A stretch of 47,188 nucleotides of DNA from an uncultured Clostridia bacterium (GTDB lineage: Bacteria; Bacillota; Clostridia; Peptostreptococcales; Anaerovoracaceae), in assembly GCA_934271235.1 (NCBI GenBank), contig CAKQQT010000023.1, positions 1 to 47,188 of the forward strand, in the 5' to 3' direction. Positions within the stretch are counted from its first letter, which is position 1. Each line of letters opens with the position of its first letter. Position numbers and translations under genes: made by a program. Positions 1-10,452 of this stretch are shown in pieces. The notes beneath the pieces are model-generated. The model had not been told where the DNA came from. It saw only the letters and a program-made list of their open reading frames with translations, and did not search any database.

Positions 1-120
1 ATCGTACGGCACGCAGAATCCGCCCAGGCGATGCGGTTTATGACCGAAGCTGCTACCACTGTGCTTGATCTTGGAAACGGAAGCGTTTTTTCTTGCGAAG
101 CAGGGTGGGATATATTATAA
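1..120 (+). CDS. possible 3' end of an upstream gene (partial)
   Basis: A reading frame is open from the first base of the window and ends at TAA 118-120, giving 39 residues that end in EAGWDIL. The other two plus-strand frames close earlier. No family is recognisable from this tail. The next gene follows closely on the same strand, but a good promoter lies across the end of this frame, so the two need not share a transcript. It could be chance open sequence. Confidence 0.35.
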   Translation: MVRHAESAQAMRFMTEAATTVLDLGNGSVFSCEAGWDIL

Positions 121-121
121 T
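93..121 (+). promoter_or_regulatory. sigma-A type promoter for the flavoprotein gene
   Basis: TTGCGA (93-98), a 17-bp spacer and a perfect TATAAT (116-121). Transcription would start near 128, about 20 bases before the ATG at 148. The -10 box overlaps the stop codon of the open frame entering from the left edge. Confidence 0.6.
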
Positions 122-147
122 AAAAAGATCAGGGCTGAGAGGTGGAC

Positions 148-1203
148 ATGGAACAAAAGACAGAGTTTGAGGTTGTTATCGTCGGGGCAGGCCCATCTGG
201 GCTGGCTGCGGCATTGACGCTGCTTGCGGAAGGAATTTCAGACATTATCGTAATGGAGCGATTTGCCTTTCCCCGGTACAAGTGCTGCGCCGGATATATT
301 ACCGGAAAGACGAAAGCGGTCTATGAGACTTTCGGATTAAATATTGAAGAGGTACATTACAGTCTGATAAAGGAGTTTAACATTTTTTACAGGCTGAAAA
401 AAAGACAGACGATTGCCAATCAATTTTTATATACAAACCGCGCGATCGATCGGGTGGAATTGGACAACGCCTTTGCAGAGCTTGCAAAATCAAAGGGCAT
501 CCGAATAAAGGAGAATACGACTATCTCGGAGCATGATGCAGACAAAAAAGAACTGAAACTTTCCAACGGTGAAAGGCTTACATATCAAAAGATTATTTTT
601 GCAGATGGAACGAGCGGATTCGGAAGCCGTCTGCAGCCAGATCGCAAAAAGAATATTGCCATGCAGCTTGTTTTCCCACACGCTGCGCCGGAAGAAATTC
701 AGATTCATTTCGGTATGACAAAGCGCGGGTACGGGTGGGTCAGCGCTTATGGTGGTTTTACCAATGTCGGACTGACGGATGTTTTTGACAAATCAGTAAA
801 CTATCATGAGGTTTTTGCAGATTTCATGAAGAAACTCGGATTGCAGGCGGATATGAGCAGGCTGCGCGGAGCTTTCACGCCGATGGAAATCGGCGAAGGG
901 AAAGTCGGTGAAGATGTTTACTTCGTCGGTGATGCGGTCGGCGCCTGTGACCCCATGACGTTATCGGGTCTTCGATATAGCCTTGACAGCGGGAGACTTT
1001 GCGCAGAGGCGATTGCGAGAAAAGATGACTGCCTGTATTTTGCATGTATTCGCAAAATGAAGAAGAAATTTGCACTGATGCGTGCCTTGCAAAAGATTTT
1101 TTATCTGAAATTCTGTCAGGTTTGTGTATTCGATATCGGCTGCAGGTGCTGCCACCGCATGATTGCGTATGTATTTAATCATTTTTTTGTGAATAAGAAA
1201 TAA
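148..1203 (+). CDS. NAD(P)/FAD-dependent oxidoreductase, geranylgeranyl-reductase-like
   Basis: A 351-aa flavoprotein of the geranylgeranyl reductase/FAD-monooxygenase-like fold. The N-terminus carries the dinucleotide-binding motif VVIVGAGPSGLAAALTL. The second FAD motif is GDAVGACDPMTLSG near residues 260-275, followed by the typical glycine-rich YSLDSGRLCAEAI segment. Family members reduce isoprenoid or other unsaturated lipids, or act as uncharacterised dehydrogenases; the substrate cannot be told here. The ATG at 148 is preferred over an in-frame GTG at 142 because GAGAGG sits just upstream at proper spacing. The C-terminal tail is basic with several cysteines (CQVCVFDIGCRCC), which is unusual and might bind a metal or a membrane. 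It is followed by a repeat-bearing intergenic region, so it is probably monocistronic. Confidence 0.8.
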   Translation: MEQKTEFEVVIVGAGPSGLAAALTLLAEGISDIIVMERFAFPRYKCCAGYITGKTKAVYETFGLNIEEVHYSLIKEFNIFYRLKKRQTIANQFLYTNRAIDRVELDNAFAELAKSKGIRIKENTTISEHDADKKELKLSNGERLTYQKIIFADGTSGFGSRLQPDRKKNIAMQLVFPHAAPEEIQIHFGMTKRGYGWVSAYGGFTNVGLTDVFDKSVNYHEVFADFMKKLGLQADMSRLRGAFTPMEIGEGKVGEDVYFVGDAVGACDPMTLSGLRYSLDSGRLCAEAIARKDDCLYFACIRKMKKKFALMRALQKIFYLKFCQVCVFDIGCRCCHRMIAYVFNHFFVNKK

Positions 1204-1207
1204 AATT

Positions 1208-1260
1208 ACAATTTTATGTCCTTAAAAGTGTGGGCAGGATACAATTTTATGTCCTTAAAA
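1208..1260 (+). repeat. two direct copies of a 20-bp sequence
   Basis: ACAATTTTATGTCCTTAAAA occurs at 1208-1227 and again, without mismatch, at 1241-1260; the start-to-start distance is 33 bp. Such repeated short motifs occur at the ends of some insertion sequences (IS21 family, for example), so this may be a transposon-end remnant, but no transposase is present. It lies directly after the stop of the flavoprotein gene and directly before a promoter. Confidence 0.75.
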
Positions 1261-1263
1261 ATG

Positions 1264-1292
1264 TTGACGACTGATTTAAAAACGACTATACT
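1264..1292 (+). promoter_or_regulatory. promoter for the first DUF4143 ATPase
   Basis: TTGACG (1264-1269), a 17-bp spacer and TATACT (1287-1292). The predicted start near 1300 places the whole ~90-bp repeat element (1304-1397) in the 5' untranslated region of the ATPase mRNA. Confidence 0.6.
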
Positions 1293-1303
1293 AAGTGTAT
1301 GGA

Positions 1304-1397
1304 GGGGCAAAAGTGCGCATAACGCAATCTGAGATTTCTATGCGTACATGGTGCGCATGGAAGCGCACCGCTCCGTAAGGTGCTTTTGTCGTTATTC
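1304..1397. repeat. ~90-bp dyad element, copy 1 (upstream of ATPase)
   Basis: This element begins GCAAAAGTGCGC and ends GGTGCTTTTGTCG, so its ends are inverted relative to each other. It matches the element at 2762-2845, sharing the exact blocks GATTTCTATGCG (1333-1344) and AAGGTGCTTTTGTCG (1377-1391). Similarity resumes in CATAATAAA further on. A separate perfect hairpin, AAATATCGCT/AGCGATATTT, follows at about 1401-1421. No coding capacity is seen. It could be a small non-autonomous (MITE-like) element or a structured RNA flank. Confidence 0.7.
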
Positions 1398-1457
1398 CGG
1401 AAATATCGCTGAGCGATATTTCTTGCCTACATAATAAAAAAGGACAGGAGAGATGCA

Positions 1458-2780
1458 ATGAATCGACATGCGATCAAACGATTAGAGCACTGGAAGGATG
1501 CAAAAGGGCGCAAACCGATGATTATCCGGGGTGCCAGGCAAGTTGGAAAAACATGGCTGATGAAAGAATTCGGAAGGACGCGGTTTGCGAAGACTGCATA
1601 TGTCAATTTTGAGAATAATGACAGAGCGAAAGCAATCTTCGAAATGGATTTTGATATTGCGCGGATGATTTTGGCGCTCAGCGCAGAAACCGGTGTTGAT
1701 ATACAAGCAGAGGACACGCTTTTGATTTTCGACGAAATTCAGGAAGCACCGAAGGCCTTGACGTCCCTCAAATATTTTTATGAGAACGCGCCGCAATATT
1801 GTATTGTCGCAGCAGGTTCACTTCTTGGGGTTGCCATTCACCATGGAACTTCGTTTCCGGTAGGAAAAGTGGACTTCATGGATTTATATCCGCTGAGCTA
1901 TACGGAATTTTTGGAGGCCTTGGGCGAGGAACGATTTGCAAAGCTGCTTGTTGCCGGAGATACGGAAATGATGCGAGTCTTCAAATCTAAGTTTATCGAG
2001 CGTCTCAAAGAATACTATTTCGTCGGCGGAATGCCCGAGGCAGTTTTGACCTTTGTAGAAAAGAAGAATTATCAAAGTGTGCGGGAAATTCAGAAAAATC
2101 TTCTGAATTACTATCAGCAGGACTTTTCGAAGCACGCGCAGACAAATCTGATTCCAAGGCTGAATCTGGTTTGGAATTCCATCCCGGGGCAGCTTGCAAA
2201 AGAAAACAGAAAATACATTTACGGGCAGGTCCGGGAAGGGGCGCGCGCGAAGGACTTCGAGCTTGCGATTCAGTGGCTGCTTGACTGCGGGCTGATTCAT
2301 AAAGTGCACAGGGTCTCCAAACCGCAGCTTCCGCTAAAGGCCTATATGGAGCTTGACACATTCAAAATGTTTTTGCTGGATGTGGGGCTTCTTGCGGCGA
2401 TGGGAGACTTGAGCGAAAAGGTGATCTTGGAGGGCAGCCGGATTTTTACGGAGTTTAAAGGGGCGCTTACGGAGCAGTATGTTTTGCAGCAGCTTGTATC
2501 AGAGCTGGGTGTGACGGCATATTACTATTCGACACCAAATTCGAGAGGTGAAATCGACTTCCTGCTGCAGACAGATACGAGCGTGATCCCGCTGGAGGTC
2601 AAGGCTGAAGAAAATCTGAAAGCAAGGAGCTTGCGTGCTTTTTGCGAAAAATACAATCCGCGCTTTGCGGTGCGAAGCTCGATGTCGGATTTTCGCGAGC
2701 AGGACTGGATGACGAATATACCGCTTTATGATTTGCTGTACATTGCAAATTATTTGGGCGAGGGACAAAAGCGCACATAA
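1458..2780 (+). CDS. AAA-type ATP-binding protein with DUF4143 C-terminal domain
   Basis: 440 aa. The Walker A motif is GARQVGKT (about residues 20-27) and the Walker B is LLIFDEIQ (about 88-95), typical of the AAA_14 domain. The C-terminal half has the DUF4143 pattern, ending with the nuclease-like strand block RGEIDFLLQ...VIPLEVKAEE (about 365-395). The E-x-D...E-x-K arrangement resembles the PD-(D/E)xK fold. The family is widespread, variably present and of unknown cellular role. SD: GGACAGGAGAG before ATG 1458. The last codons (GQKRT-stop) lie inside the second copy of the flanking repeat, so the repeat supplies the C-terminus. A second member of the same family lies at 16833-18056. Confidence 0.85.
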   Translation: MNRHAIKRLEHWKDAKGRKPMIIRGARQVGKTWLMKEFGRTRFAKTAYVNFENNDRAKAIFEMDFDIARMILALSAETGVDIQAEDTLLIFDEIQEAPKALTSLKYFYENAPQYCIVAAGSLLGVAIHHGTSFPVGKVDFMDLYPLSYTEFLEALGEERFAKLLVAGDTEMMRVFKSKFIERLKEYYFVGGMPEAVLTFVEKKNYQSVREIQKNLLNYYQQDFSKHAQTNLIPRLNLVWNSIPGQLAKENRKYIYGQVREGARAKDFELAIQWLLDCGLIHKVHRVSKPQLPLKAYMELDTFKMFLLDVGLLAAMGDLSEKVILEGSRIFTEFKGALTEQYVLQQLVSELGVTAYYYSTPNSRGEIDFLLQTDTSVIPLEVKAEENLKARSLRAFCEKYNPRFAVRSSMSDFREQDWMTNIPLYDLLYIANYLGEGQKRT

Positions 2781-2845
2781 CGAAACCTGCGATTTCTATG
2801 CGCAACCGTGAGCGCCGCTTCGCAAGGTGCTTTTGTCGATATTTC
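2762..2845. repeat. ~90-bp dyad element, copy 2 (3' end of ATPase)
   Basis: Second copy of the element at 1304-1397: ACAAAAGCGC at the left end and GGTGCTTTTGT at the right end form inverted termini. The shared blocks are GATTTCTATGCG (2791-2802) and AAGGTGCTTTTGTCG (2824-2838). It is shorter than copy 1, lacking about 8-10 bases in the middle. It overlaps the final codons and stop of the ATPase gene (TAA 2778-2780). Confidence 0.7.
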
Positions 2846-2911
2846 CATTCATAATAAAGGAAGCTGCAAACGCGGCTTGCAAATACAGAATTTAAGAAAA
2901 GGAGTGAGACG

Positions 2912-4043
2912 ATGATACAACTGGACAGTATCAGGGGGATGCTTCCGTCGCTTGCGGAAACGCTCAAAGAAGTCGGTGACTCTCTTTGACCTCGCAAGAC
3001 TGAGAGAAGAGTTAGAACGAGCGAACCGGGAGATCGAACAACCGGACTTTTGGAACAATCCGGAGTATGCCCAAAAGGTTATGAAAGAAAAAAGAAGCAT
3101 GGAGGCGACGGTCGAGAACTACGAAAGTCTCGAAAAATCGCTCGGCGATATCGGTGAGATGATCGAGCTGACCGAGATGGAGGAGGCGAGCGGCGCTTCG
3201 TCGGAAGAGCTTGCCGAAATGGCCGCGGGTATCGAAAGCGACTTTGCAGCGGTGCAGGAGCGCCTAGAGGAGCTGCGGCTCAAGACCCTCTTAACCGGAA
3301 AGTATGACCACTGCGGCGCGATCCTTTCGATCCATGCAGGTACCGGCGGCGTCGATGCGATGGACTGGGCATCCATGCTGCTCAGAATGTACACGCGCTG
3401 GTGCGAAAAGAAGGGCTACAGCGTGAAGATGCTCGACCTGCAGGACGATACCGAGGCAGGCATCAAGAGCGCGACGCTTTTGGTCGAGGGAGAGAACGCC
3501 TACGGCTATCTCAAGAACGAAAAAGGCGTGCATCGTCTAGTGCGCATTTCGCCGTTCAATGCGGCGGGAAAACGCCAGACATCGTTTGCGATGCTGGAAG
3601 TCGTGCCGGAGCTGGACGAGGATATTTCGGTGGAGATCAACCCGGAGGATCTGCGGATCGACACCTACCGCAGCAGCGGTGCGGGCGGTCAGCATGTCAA
3701 CAAGACGGATTCTGCGATCCGTATCACGCATCTGCCGACCAATATCGTTGTCACCTGCCAAAATGAACGCAGCCAGCACCAGAACAAGGAAATGGCGATG
3801 AAGATCCTGACCGCGCGGCTGACCGAGCTTGCGGAGCAGGAGCACAAGGAAAACTTGGCAGAACTCAAGGGTGACTACTCGATGAATACCTGGGGCTCGC
3901 AGATCCGCTCCTATGTGTTCCAGCCGTATACGATGGTCAAGGATCACCGGACCGGCGCGGAAACCGCAAATGTCAACGCCGTCATGGACGGCGACCTCGA
4001 TGCGTTTATCAATGCCAAGCTCAAACAGCGTGAAGAGGCGTAG
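2912..4043 (+). CDS. prfB: peptide chain release factor 2 (programmed +1 frameshift)
   Basis: RF2 recognises UGA and UAA stop codons and triggers peptide release. Translation starts at ATG 2912 after AAGGAGTGAG. Frame 1 runs 25 codons to CTT-TGA (2984-2989), and the rest is in the +1 frame from GAC 2988, giving 376 aa in all. The classic autoregulatory slip site CTTTGAC is intact. The stimulatory Shine-Dalgarno-like element is GGTGAC (2975-2980), three bases before CTT, rather than the usual AGGGGG. Visible landmarks are the codon-recognition tripeptide SPF (in RISPFNAAGKRQTSF) and the catalytic GGQ (in SSGAGGQHVNKTDSA). A frame search alone would report only the shifted part, starting at 2952. 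It is followed by tex after 132 bases. Confidence 0.95.
2975..2990 (+). promoter_or_regulatory. prfB +1 recoding site
   Basis: GGTGAC TCT CTT TGA C: an anti-SD-complementary GGTGA, three bases, the slippery CTT and an in-frame UGA followed by C. When RF2 is scarce the ribosome slips +1 at CTT and makes full-length RF2; this is the established feedback mechanism for prfB. Confidence 0.9.
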
Positions 4044-4175
4044 GGAACACAGAGGGCGCCGGAATACGAGAGCCTGCGGACATCTGCAGCTGTCGGCGCG
4101 TCGTGCGTTCATCTGCGCACATGCGATCCGTAAGAAAAACACAAGTACAAACACAAACAGAAAAGGAAACCATAT

Positions 4176-6356
<2,181 letters not shown>

Positions 6357-6359
6357 AGC

Positions 6360-7025
6360 ATGAGCAAGATTACAACGATTTTATTCGATTTTGATGGGAC
6401 GCTGGTCAACACCAACGATGTCATCATTGCGTCGTGGCAGCATACGTACCGTCACTATACGGGTAAGGAAGAAAGCCTCGAAAAGATTACGGCATGCTTC
6501 GGCGAGCCGCTGCTTCTGACCATGGCAAGAGAGTTTCCAGCGGTCGATCCGGAAGAATCCGCGGAGGTCTATCGCAGATTTCAAAAAGAAAACGCAGATG
6601 AGCTAGTGACGATCTTCCCGGGGATTCTGGATATGCTGCGGGATTTGAAAAAAGCAGGCTACCGGCTGGCGATCGTGACCTCCAGGACCAGAGAGTCGGC
6701 ACAGCGCTATATGGACATGTTCGGCATTGCATCGTATTTTGACGATATAGTGTCCTGTGAGGATACGAACGTACATAAGCCGAATCCGGAGCCGATCCTG
6801 CTGTGCATGCAGAAGCTGGGCGTCTCACGTGAGGACTGTATCATGATCGGGGACAGTCCGTTTGATATCAAGTGCGCGAATAACGCGGGCGTTTTGAGCG
6901 TGCTGGTGGCGTGGAGGATCACCGGCAGCGGCGCGGCCGCGGTGGCGGATGCAAAGTGGGATTATGAGATCGCGGCGCCTGCGGACCTGCCGGCCCTGCT
7001 GGACGAGATCAACGCGGCGCAGTAA
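6360..7025 (+). CDS. HAD-family phosphatase (PpaX/Gph-like)
   Basis: 221 aa. Motif I is FDFDGTLVNT (residues ~9-18, with the Asp nucleophile and DxD), motif II is IVTSRTR (about 104-110), a Lys lies in the VHKPNPEP segment, and motif III is IMIGDSPFDI. This is the pattern of subfamily I HAD hydrolases such as pyrophosphatase PpaX and phosphoglycolate phosphatase. The cap domain is helical (C1). The substrate is not determined by sequence; PpaX or a house-cleaning phosphatase is the likeliest guess. It is tightly linked to tex. addB follows after 88 bases with its own SD. Confidence 0.85.
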   Translation: MSKITTILFDFDGTLVNTNDVIIASWQHTYRHYTGKEESLEKITACFGEPLLLTMAREFPAVDPEESAEVYRRFQKENADELVTIFPGILDMLRDLKKAGYRLAIVTSRTRESAQRYMDMFGIASYFDDIVSCEDTNVHKPNPEPILLCMQKLGVSREDCIMIGDSPFDIKCANNAGVLSVLVAWRITGSGAAAVADAKWDYEIAAPADLPALLDEINAAQ

Positions 7026-7113
7026 AACTGCGGCAGGCGTGACGTGCAGCAGGCAGAGTTTTGGCTGCACGGTGCGCAGCGTTTATGTGCAAAGAGGATG
7101 AAGAGGAAAAGCG

Positions 7114-10100
7114 ATGCTGCATCTGTATTACGGAAGAGAAGATATCGATAAGGAAAATTTTATTTTTGACCATCTGCAAGGTCGGGCGCTCTTACTTGTG
7201 CCCGACCAATTTACATTGCAGATGGAACGGTCCCTGCTTGCCCGGACAGGTCGGGAGGCTCTGATGGATATTGAGGTGCTTTCGATGTCACGGCTGGGCT
7301 ATCGACTGCTGGCGGAGCTTGGCGGCAGCAAGCGCAGTTTCATCGACAAGTACGGGCGGCATATGATCCTGGCGGACATTGCGCGCGCCGAGCGGGAGCA
7401 GTTACAAGTATTCTGCGGCCTGGAGCGCAAGAATTCCTTTATCGAAATGGTAAACAATTTCATTTCGGAGCTCAAGCAGTTCAGCTGCGGCAGCGCCGAG
7501 CTTGCTATGATCGCAAAGGAACTGCCGGAGGAGTCTTATGCAGCCAAAAAGCTGGCGGATCTAACGCTGCTGTATGAGGAATACGAAAGGCGGATCGCGG
7601 GCAAATACACCGATTCCGAGGACTATATCGATTTGTTTCTGGCAAAGATCTCGCAGTCACAGCTGATCCGGGACAATGACATCTGGATCTACGGCTTTGA
7701 CAGTTTCGCACCGAAAGCGATGTCCGTTATCGGGGAACTGATGAGTAGTGCGCGGGAAGTGCAGGTGGTGCTGACGGCAGATCGGGAGAGAGACAGCCGA
7801 GACAGTGAGCTGTTTACCCTGTCGGAGATCGTGATGCACAAGCTGCAGGAGGCTGCAGAGGCGCGCGGCATCGGCTGCGTGCGGCAGGCGATACCGGAAA
7901 CTTACCGCCTGCCGGACCGCGCGCCGGCCATGGTCCGTATCGAGCAGGAGCTTTATGCACTGCCGGCAAGGTCTGCCGAAAGTCTCGCCGGCTGTGCGGG
8001 TCTGCATCTGGTGACGGCGGCGAATCTGTACAACGAGGCCGAAAGCGCAGCCGTCTATGTGCTGCATCTGGTGCGGGATCTGGGCTATCATTACCATGAG
8101 ATCCAGCTGATCTGCAATGACCAGGAGGAGCGTGGGCCGATCCTGCGGCGGATCTTCCGCGAATACGGGATCGATCTGGTTTCGGATGCCAGCCGGGATA
8201 TTCTGCAGAGCCCGATCGTACGCTATATCACGGCACAGATCAGCGTGGTGATCGAAAAATACCGTACCGACACCGTGCTGCGTACGCTCAAATCGGGATG
8301 CAGCGATCTGACCCCGGAGGAGTTGACGGATCTCGAAAACTATGTCATCAAATACCGCGTCCGCGGCAGTATGTGGAAAAAACCGTTTACGAAGGGCCTG
8401 CAGGAGTACGGGGAGGAAGAACTGGCTCGCCTGAATGCGATACGCGAAAAAGCCATGCTGCCGATGCTGGCTTTCGAGAAGATTTTCGCCAGTGAAACGA
8501 CGGCGGACTTCATCGCGGCGCTTTACCAATATCTCTATCAGGAGGTGCAGCTGCCGGCGCGTATCTGCGCGATGATCGTCTCTCAGCAGGAAATGGGCCG
8601 GACGGATCTGGCAGAGGAAACGCAGCAGATCTGGGGCAAGGTGGTCGGGATCCTCGATCAGATGCAGGAGATCGCGGGACAGCAGGCCTTTGAGGCGCGC
8701 AGTTTTTTGGATCTGTTTACCGTGGGGCTGTCGCAGGTCGAGATCGGGGTGCTGCCGCCGACCAAGGACGGTCTGATGATGGGCACGATGCAGCGCACCA
8801 GAAGCGGCAATATCAAGGCGCTGGTCGTGGTCGGCGCGAATGAGGGGATCTTGCCGCAGGAGAAACCTGCGCCGGGTCTGTTCGGCAATGACGAAAAGGA
8901 GCTGTTTCAGGAAAAGGGCGTAGAGCTCTGCAAGGTGGACAGCGTGCGGCAGCTGGAGGAACGGTTGGCGATCTACCGCAATCTTTCGCGGCCGAGCGCG
9001 CAGCTTTGGATGAGCTGCAGTATGGCAGATATCGAGGGCAATCTCAGCAAGCCGTCGGGCATCTTTGTGCGCTTGACGGAGCTTTTCCCGCAGCTTGCGG
9101 TCGAGAAGGATGTACTCAACCGTGCAGGTGAGGCGCAGACGGCACTGGCCTGCGGCGGTGTGGCGCCGCTGCGGCATTTGACCGAGGCACTGCAGGAGAC
9201 GATGGAAGGTAAGCCGCTCGGTAAGCCCTGGACGCAAATGCTCGCCTGGTATCAGCAGCACGATGATGCGAAACTGGCGCCGATCCGCAAGGGATTGGCC
9301 TTTACGAATCAGCAGGAGGCACTCGGCAGGGAGATTGCCGACGCTTTATACAAGCGTGATTTCGACACTGCGCTGAGCCTCAGCCCGTCGCGGTTGGAAC
9401 GCTATGCGCGCTGTGCGTTTTCTCATCTGATCCAGTACGGACTGAAGCCGGAGGAGCGCCGCGTCTTTGAGGTCGCGCCGCGGGAGATCGGCGACATCTA
9501 CCACCAGTGTCTGATGGAATTGACAGCAAAGCTGACCTTGCCGAACGTACCGGTCACCGCGCCGGAGTCGCCGTGGATGACGATGACGCGTGAGGAATGT
9601 CGGGCCTTCGTGGAGCAGGCGGTCGCGCGGGAGACGGCAAGCTACCGCGAGGGACTGTTCCAGCTCGGCAACGAGGAACAGTATCGCAGCCGCCGTATCG
9701 CGGACATCTGTGAAAAGGTCTGCTGGGTGTGCGTTGAGCAGGTACGGGCCGGGCACATCTTGTCCAGCCGGTTTGAAGTGCCGTTCGGCCGCGGCCGCAG
9801 GATCCCGCCAATCACCGTCGAGGCGGAGGGCCGGGAGCTGTATATCGAGGGTAAGATCGACCGGGTGGATATCCTGCGCGGCGAGCGTGTCAAGATCATC
9901 GATTATAAGACGGGAAACGAGAATTTTAATCGGGCGGAGGCAGAGGCGGGTTACCGTCTGCAGCTCATGCTCTACCTCAATGCCTGCCTGGGTGAGCGCA
10001 CAGGCGGCGAGGCGAGAAAGCCGGCCGGGGTCTTTTATTTTCATATCAGTGAGCCGATGGTGGACTGGTCGGCGAAAGAGCCGGATGCGGACAAGCTAGC

Positions 10101-10452
10101 GCAGGAGGTGCGCAAGAATTTTAAGATGAATGGGGTGCTGGTCGATGACCCAGAGGTCATCGAGAGCATTGCCGGAGATTTCAGCGGCTATTCGGAGATC
10201 CTGCCGCTGCGAAACGGCAAGGACGGCATCAGCGCGACCGGAGCCGACACACTGCTCAGCGAAACGGAGTTTGCGGCGCTGACCGAAACCGTTTCGCAAA
10301 AAGTGACGGAACTTTGCCGCGACCTAGCCGCCGGGAAGATCGATATCGAACCGATGAAGACCCGCGACCGCTCCGCCTGCACCTACTGCCAATACAAAGG
10401 CATCTGCCGCTTCGACACGATATTCGAAGGCTGCCGGTGGCGGATCGTGTAG
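7114..10452 (+). CDS. addB: AddAB helicase-exonuclease subunit AddB (ATP-dependent nuclease)
   Basis: 1112 aa, the usual size for AddB. AddAB resects double-strand breaks for recombination. The C-terminal RecB-type nuclease domain has the GKIDRVDIL...VKIIDYKTG motif (about residues 910-935). Iron-sulfur cysteines are present at C766 (YARCAFSHL) and C1089-x2-C1092-x5-C1098 near the C-terminus, as in AddB. The N-terminal start reads MLHLYYGREDIDKENF, where other AddB proteins have a Walker A GxxGSGKT/S; the glycines and GK(T/S) are missing, so this subunit probably does not bind ATP there. No addA follows: the next gene is ansA on the other strand. SD: GAGGAAAAG before ATG 7114. Confidence 0.9.
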   Translation: MLHLYYGREDIDKENFIFDHLQGRALLLVPDQFTLQMERSLLARTGREALMDIEVLSMSRLGYRLLAELGGSKRSFIDKYGRHMILADIARAEREQLQVFCGLERKNSFIEMVNNFISELKQFSCGSAELAMIAKELPEESYAAKKLADLTLLYEEYERRIAGKYTDSEDYIDLFLAKISQSQLIRDNDIWIYGFDSFAPKAMSVIGELMSSAREVQVVLTADRERDSRDSELFTLSEIVMHKLQEAAEARGIGCVRQAIPETYRLPDRAPAMVRIEQELYALPARSAESLAGCAGLHLVTAANLYNEAESAAVYVLHLVRDLGYHYHEIQLICNDQEERGPILRRIFREYGIDLVSDASRDILQSPIVRYITAQISVVIEKYRTDTVLRTLKSGCSDLTPEELTDLENYVIKYRVRGSMWKKPFTKGLQEYGEEELARLNAIREKAMLPMLAFEKIFASETTADFIAALYQYLYQEVQLPARICAMIVSQQEMGRTDLAEETQQIWGKVVGILDQMQEIAGQQAFEARSFLDLFTVGLSQVEIGVLPPTKDGLMMGTMQRTRSGNIKALVVVGANEGILPQEKPAPGLFGNDEKELFQEKGVELCKVDSVRQLEERLAIYRNLSRPSAQLWMSCSMADIEGNLSKPSGIFVRLTELFPQLAVEKDVLNRAGEAQTALACGGVAPLRHLTEALQETMEGKPLGKPWTQMLAWYQQHDDAKLAPIRKGLAFTNQQEALGREIADALYKRDFDTALSLSPSRLERYARCAFSHLIQYGLKPEERRVFEVAPREIGDIYHQCLMELTAKLTLPNVPVTAPESPWMTMTREECRAFVEQAVARETASYREGLFQLGNEEQYRSRRIADICEKVCWVCVEQVRAGHILSSRFEVPFGRGRRIPPITVEAEGRELYIEGKIDRVDILRGERVKIIDYKTGNENFNRAEAEAGYRLQLMLYLNACLGERTGGEARKPAGVFYFHISEPMVDWSAKEPDADKLAQEVRKNFKMNGVLVDDPEVIESIAGDFSGYSEILPLRNGKDGISATGADTLLSETEFAALTETVSQKVTELCRDLAAGKIDIEPMKTRDRSACTYCQYKGICRFDTIFEGCRWRIV

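Noticed and set aside
2987..2989. prfB as a pseudogene because of an in-frame stop
   Set aside because: The TGA is the conserved programmed frameshift site CTTTGAC; the downstream frame is intact.
7657..9261. 534-codon minus-strand frame inside addB
   Set aside because: Antisense shadow of a GC-richer coding region; no SD, basic low-complexity product. The same holds for long frames opposite prfB/tex (3537-4829), the ABC-F gene (31570-32934), UPF0182 (40862-42088) and serS (44956-46089).
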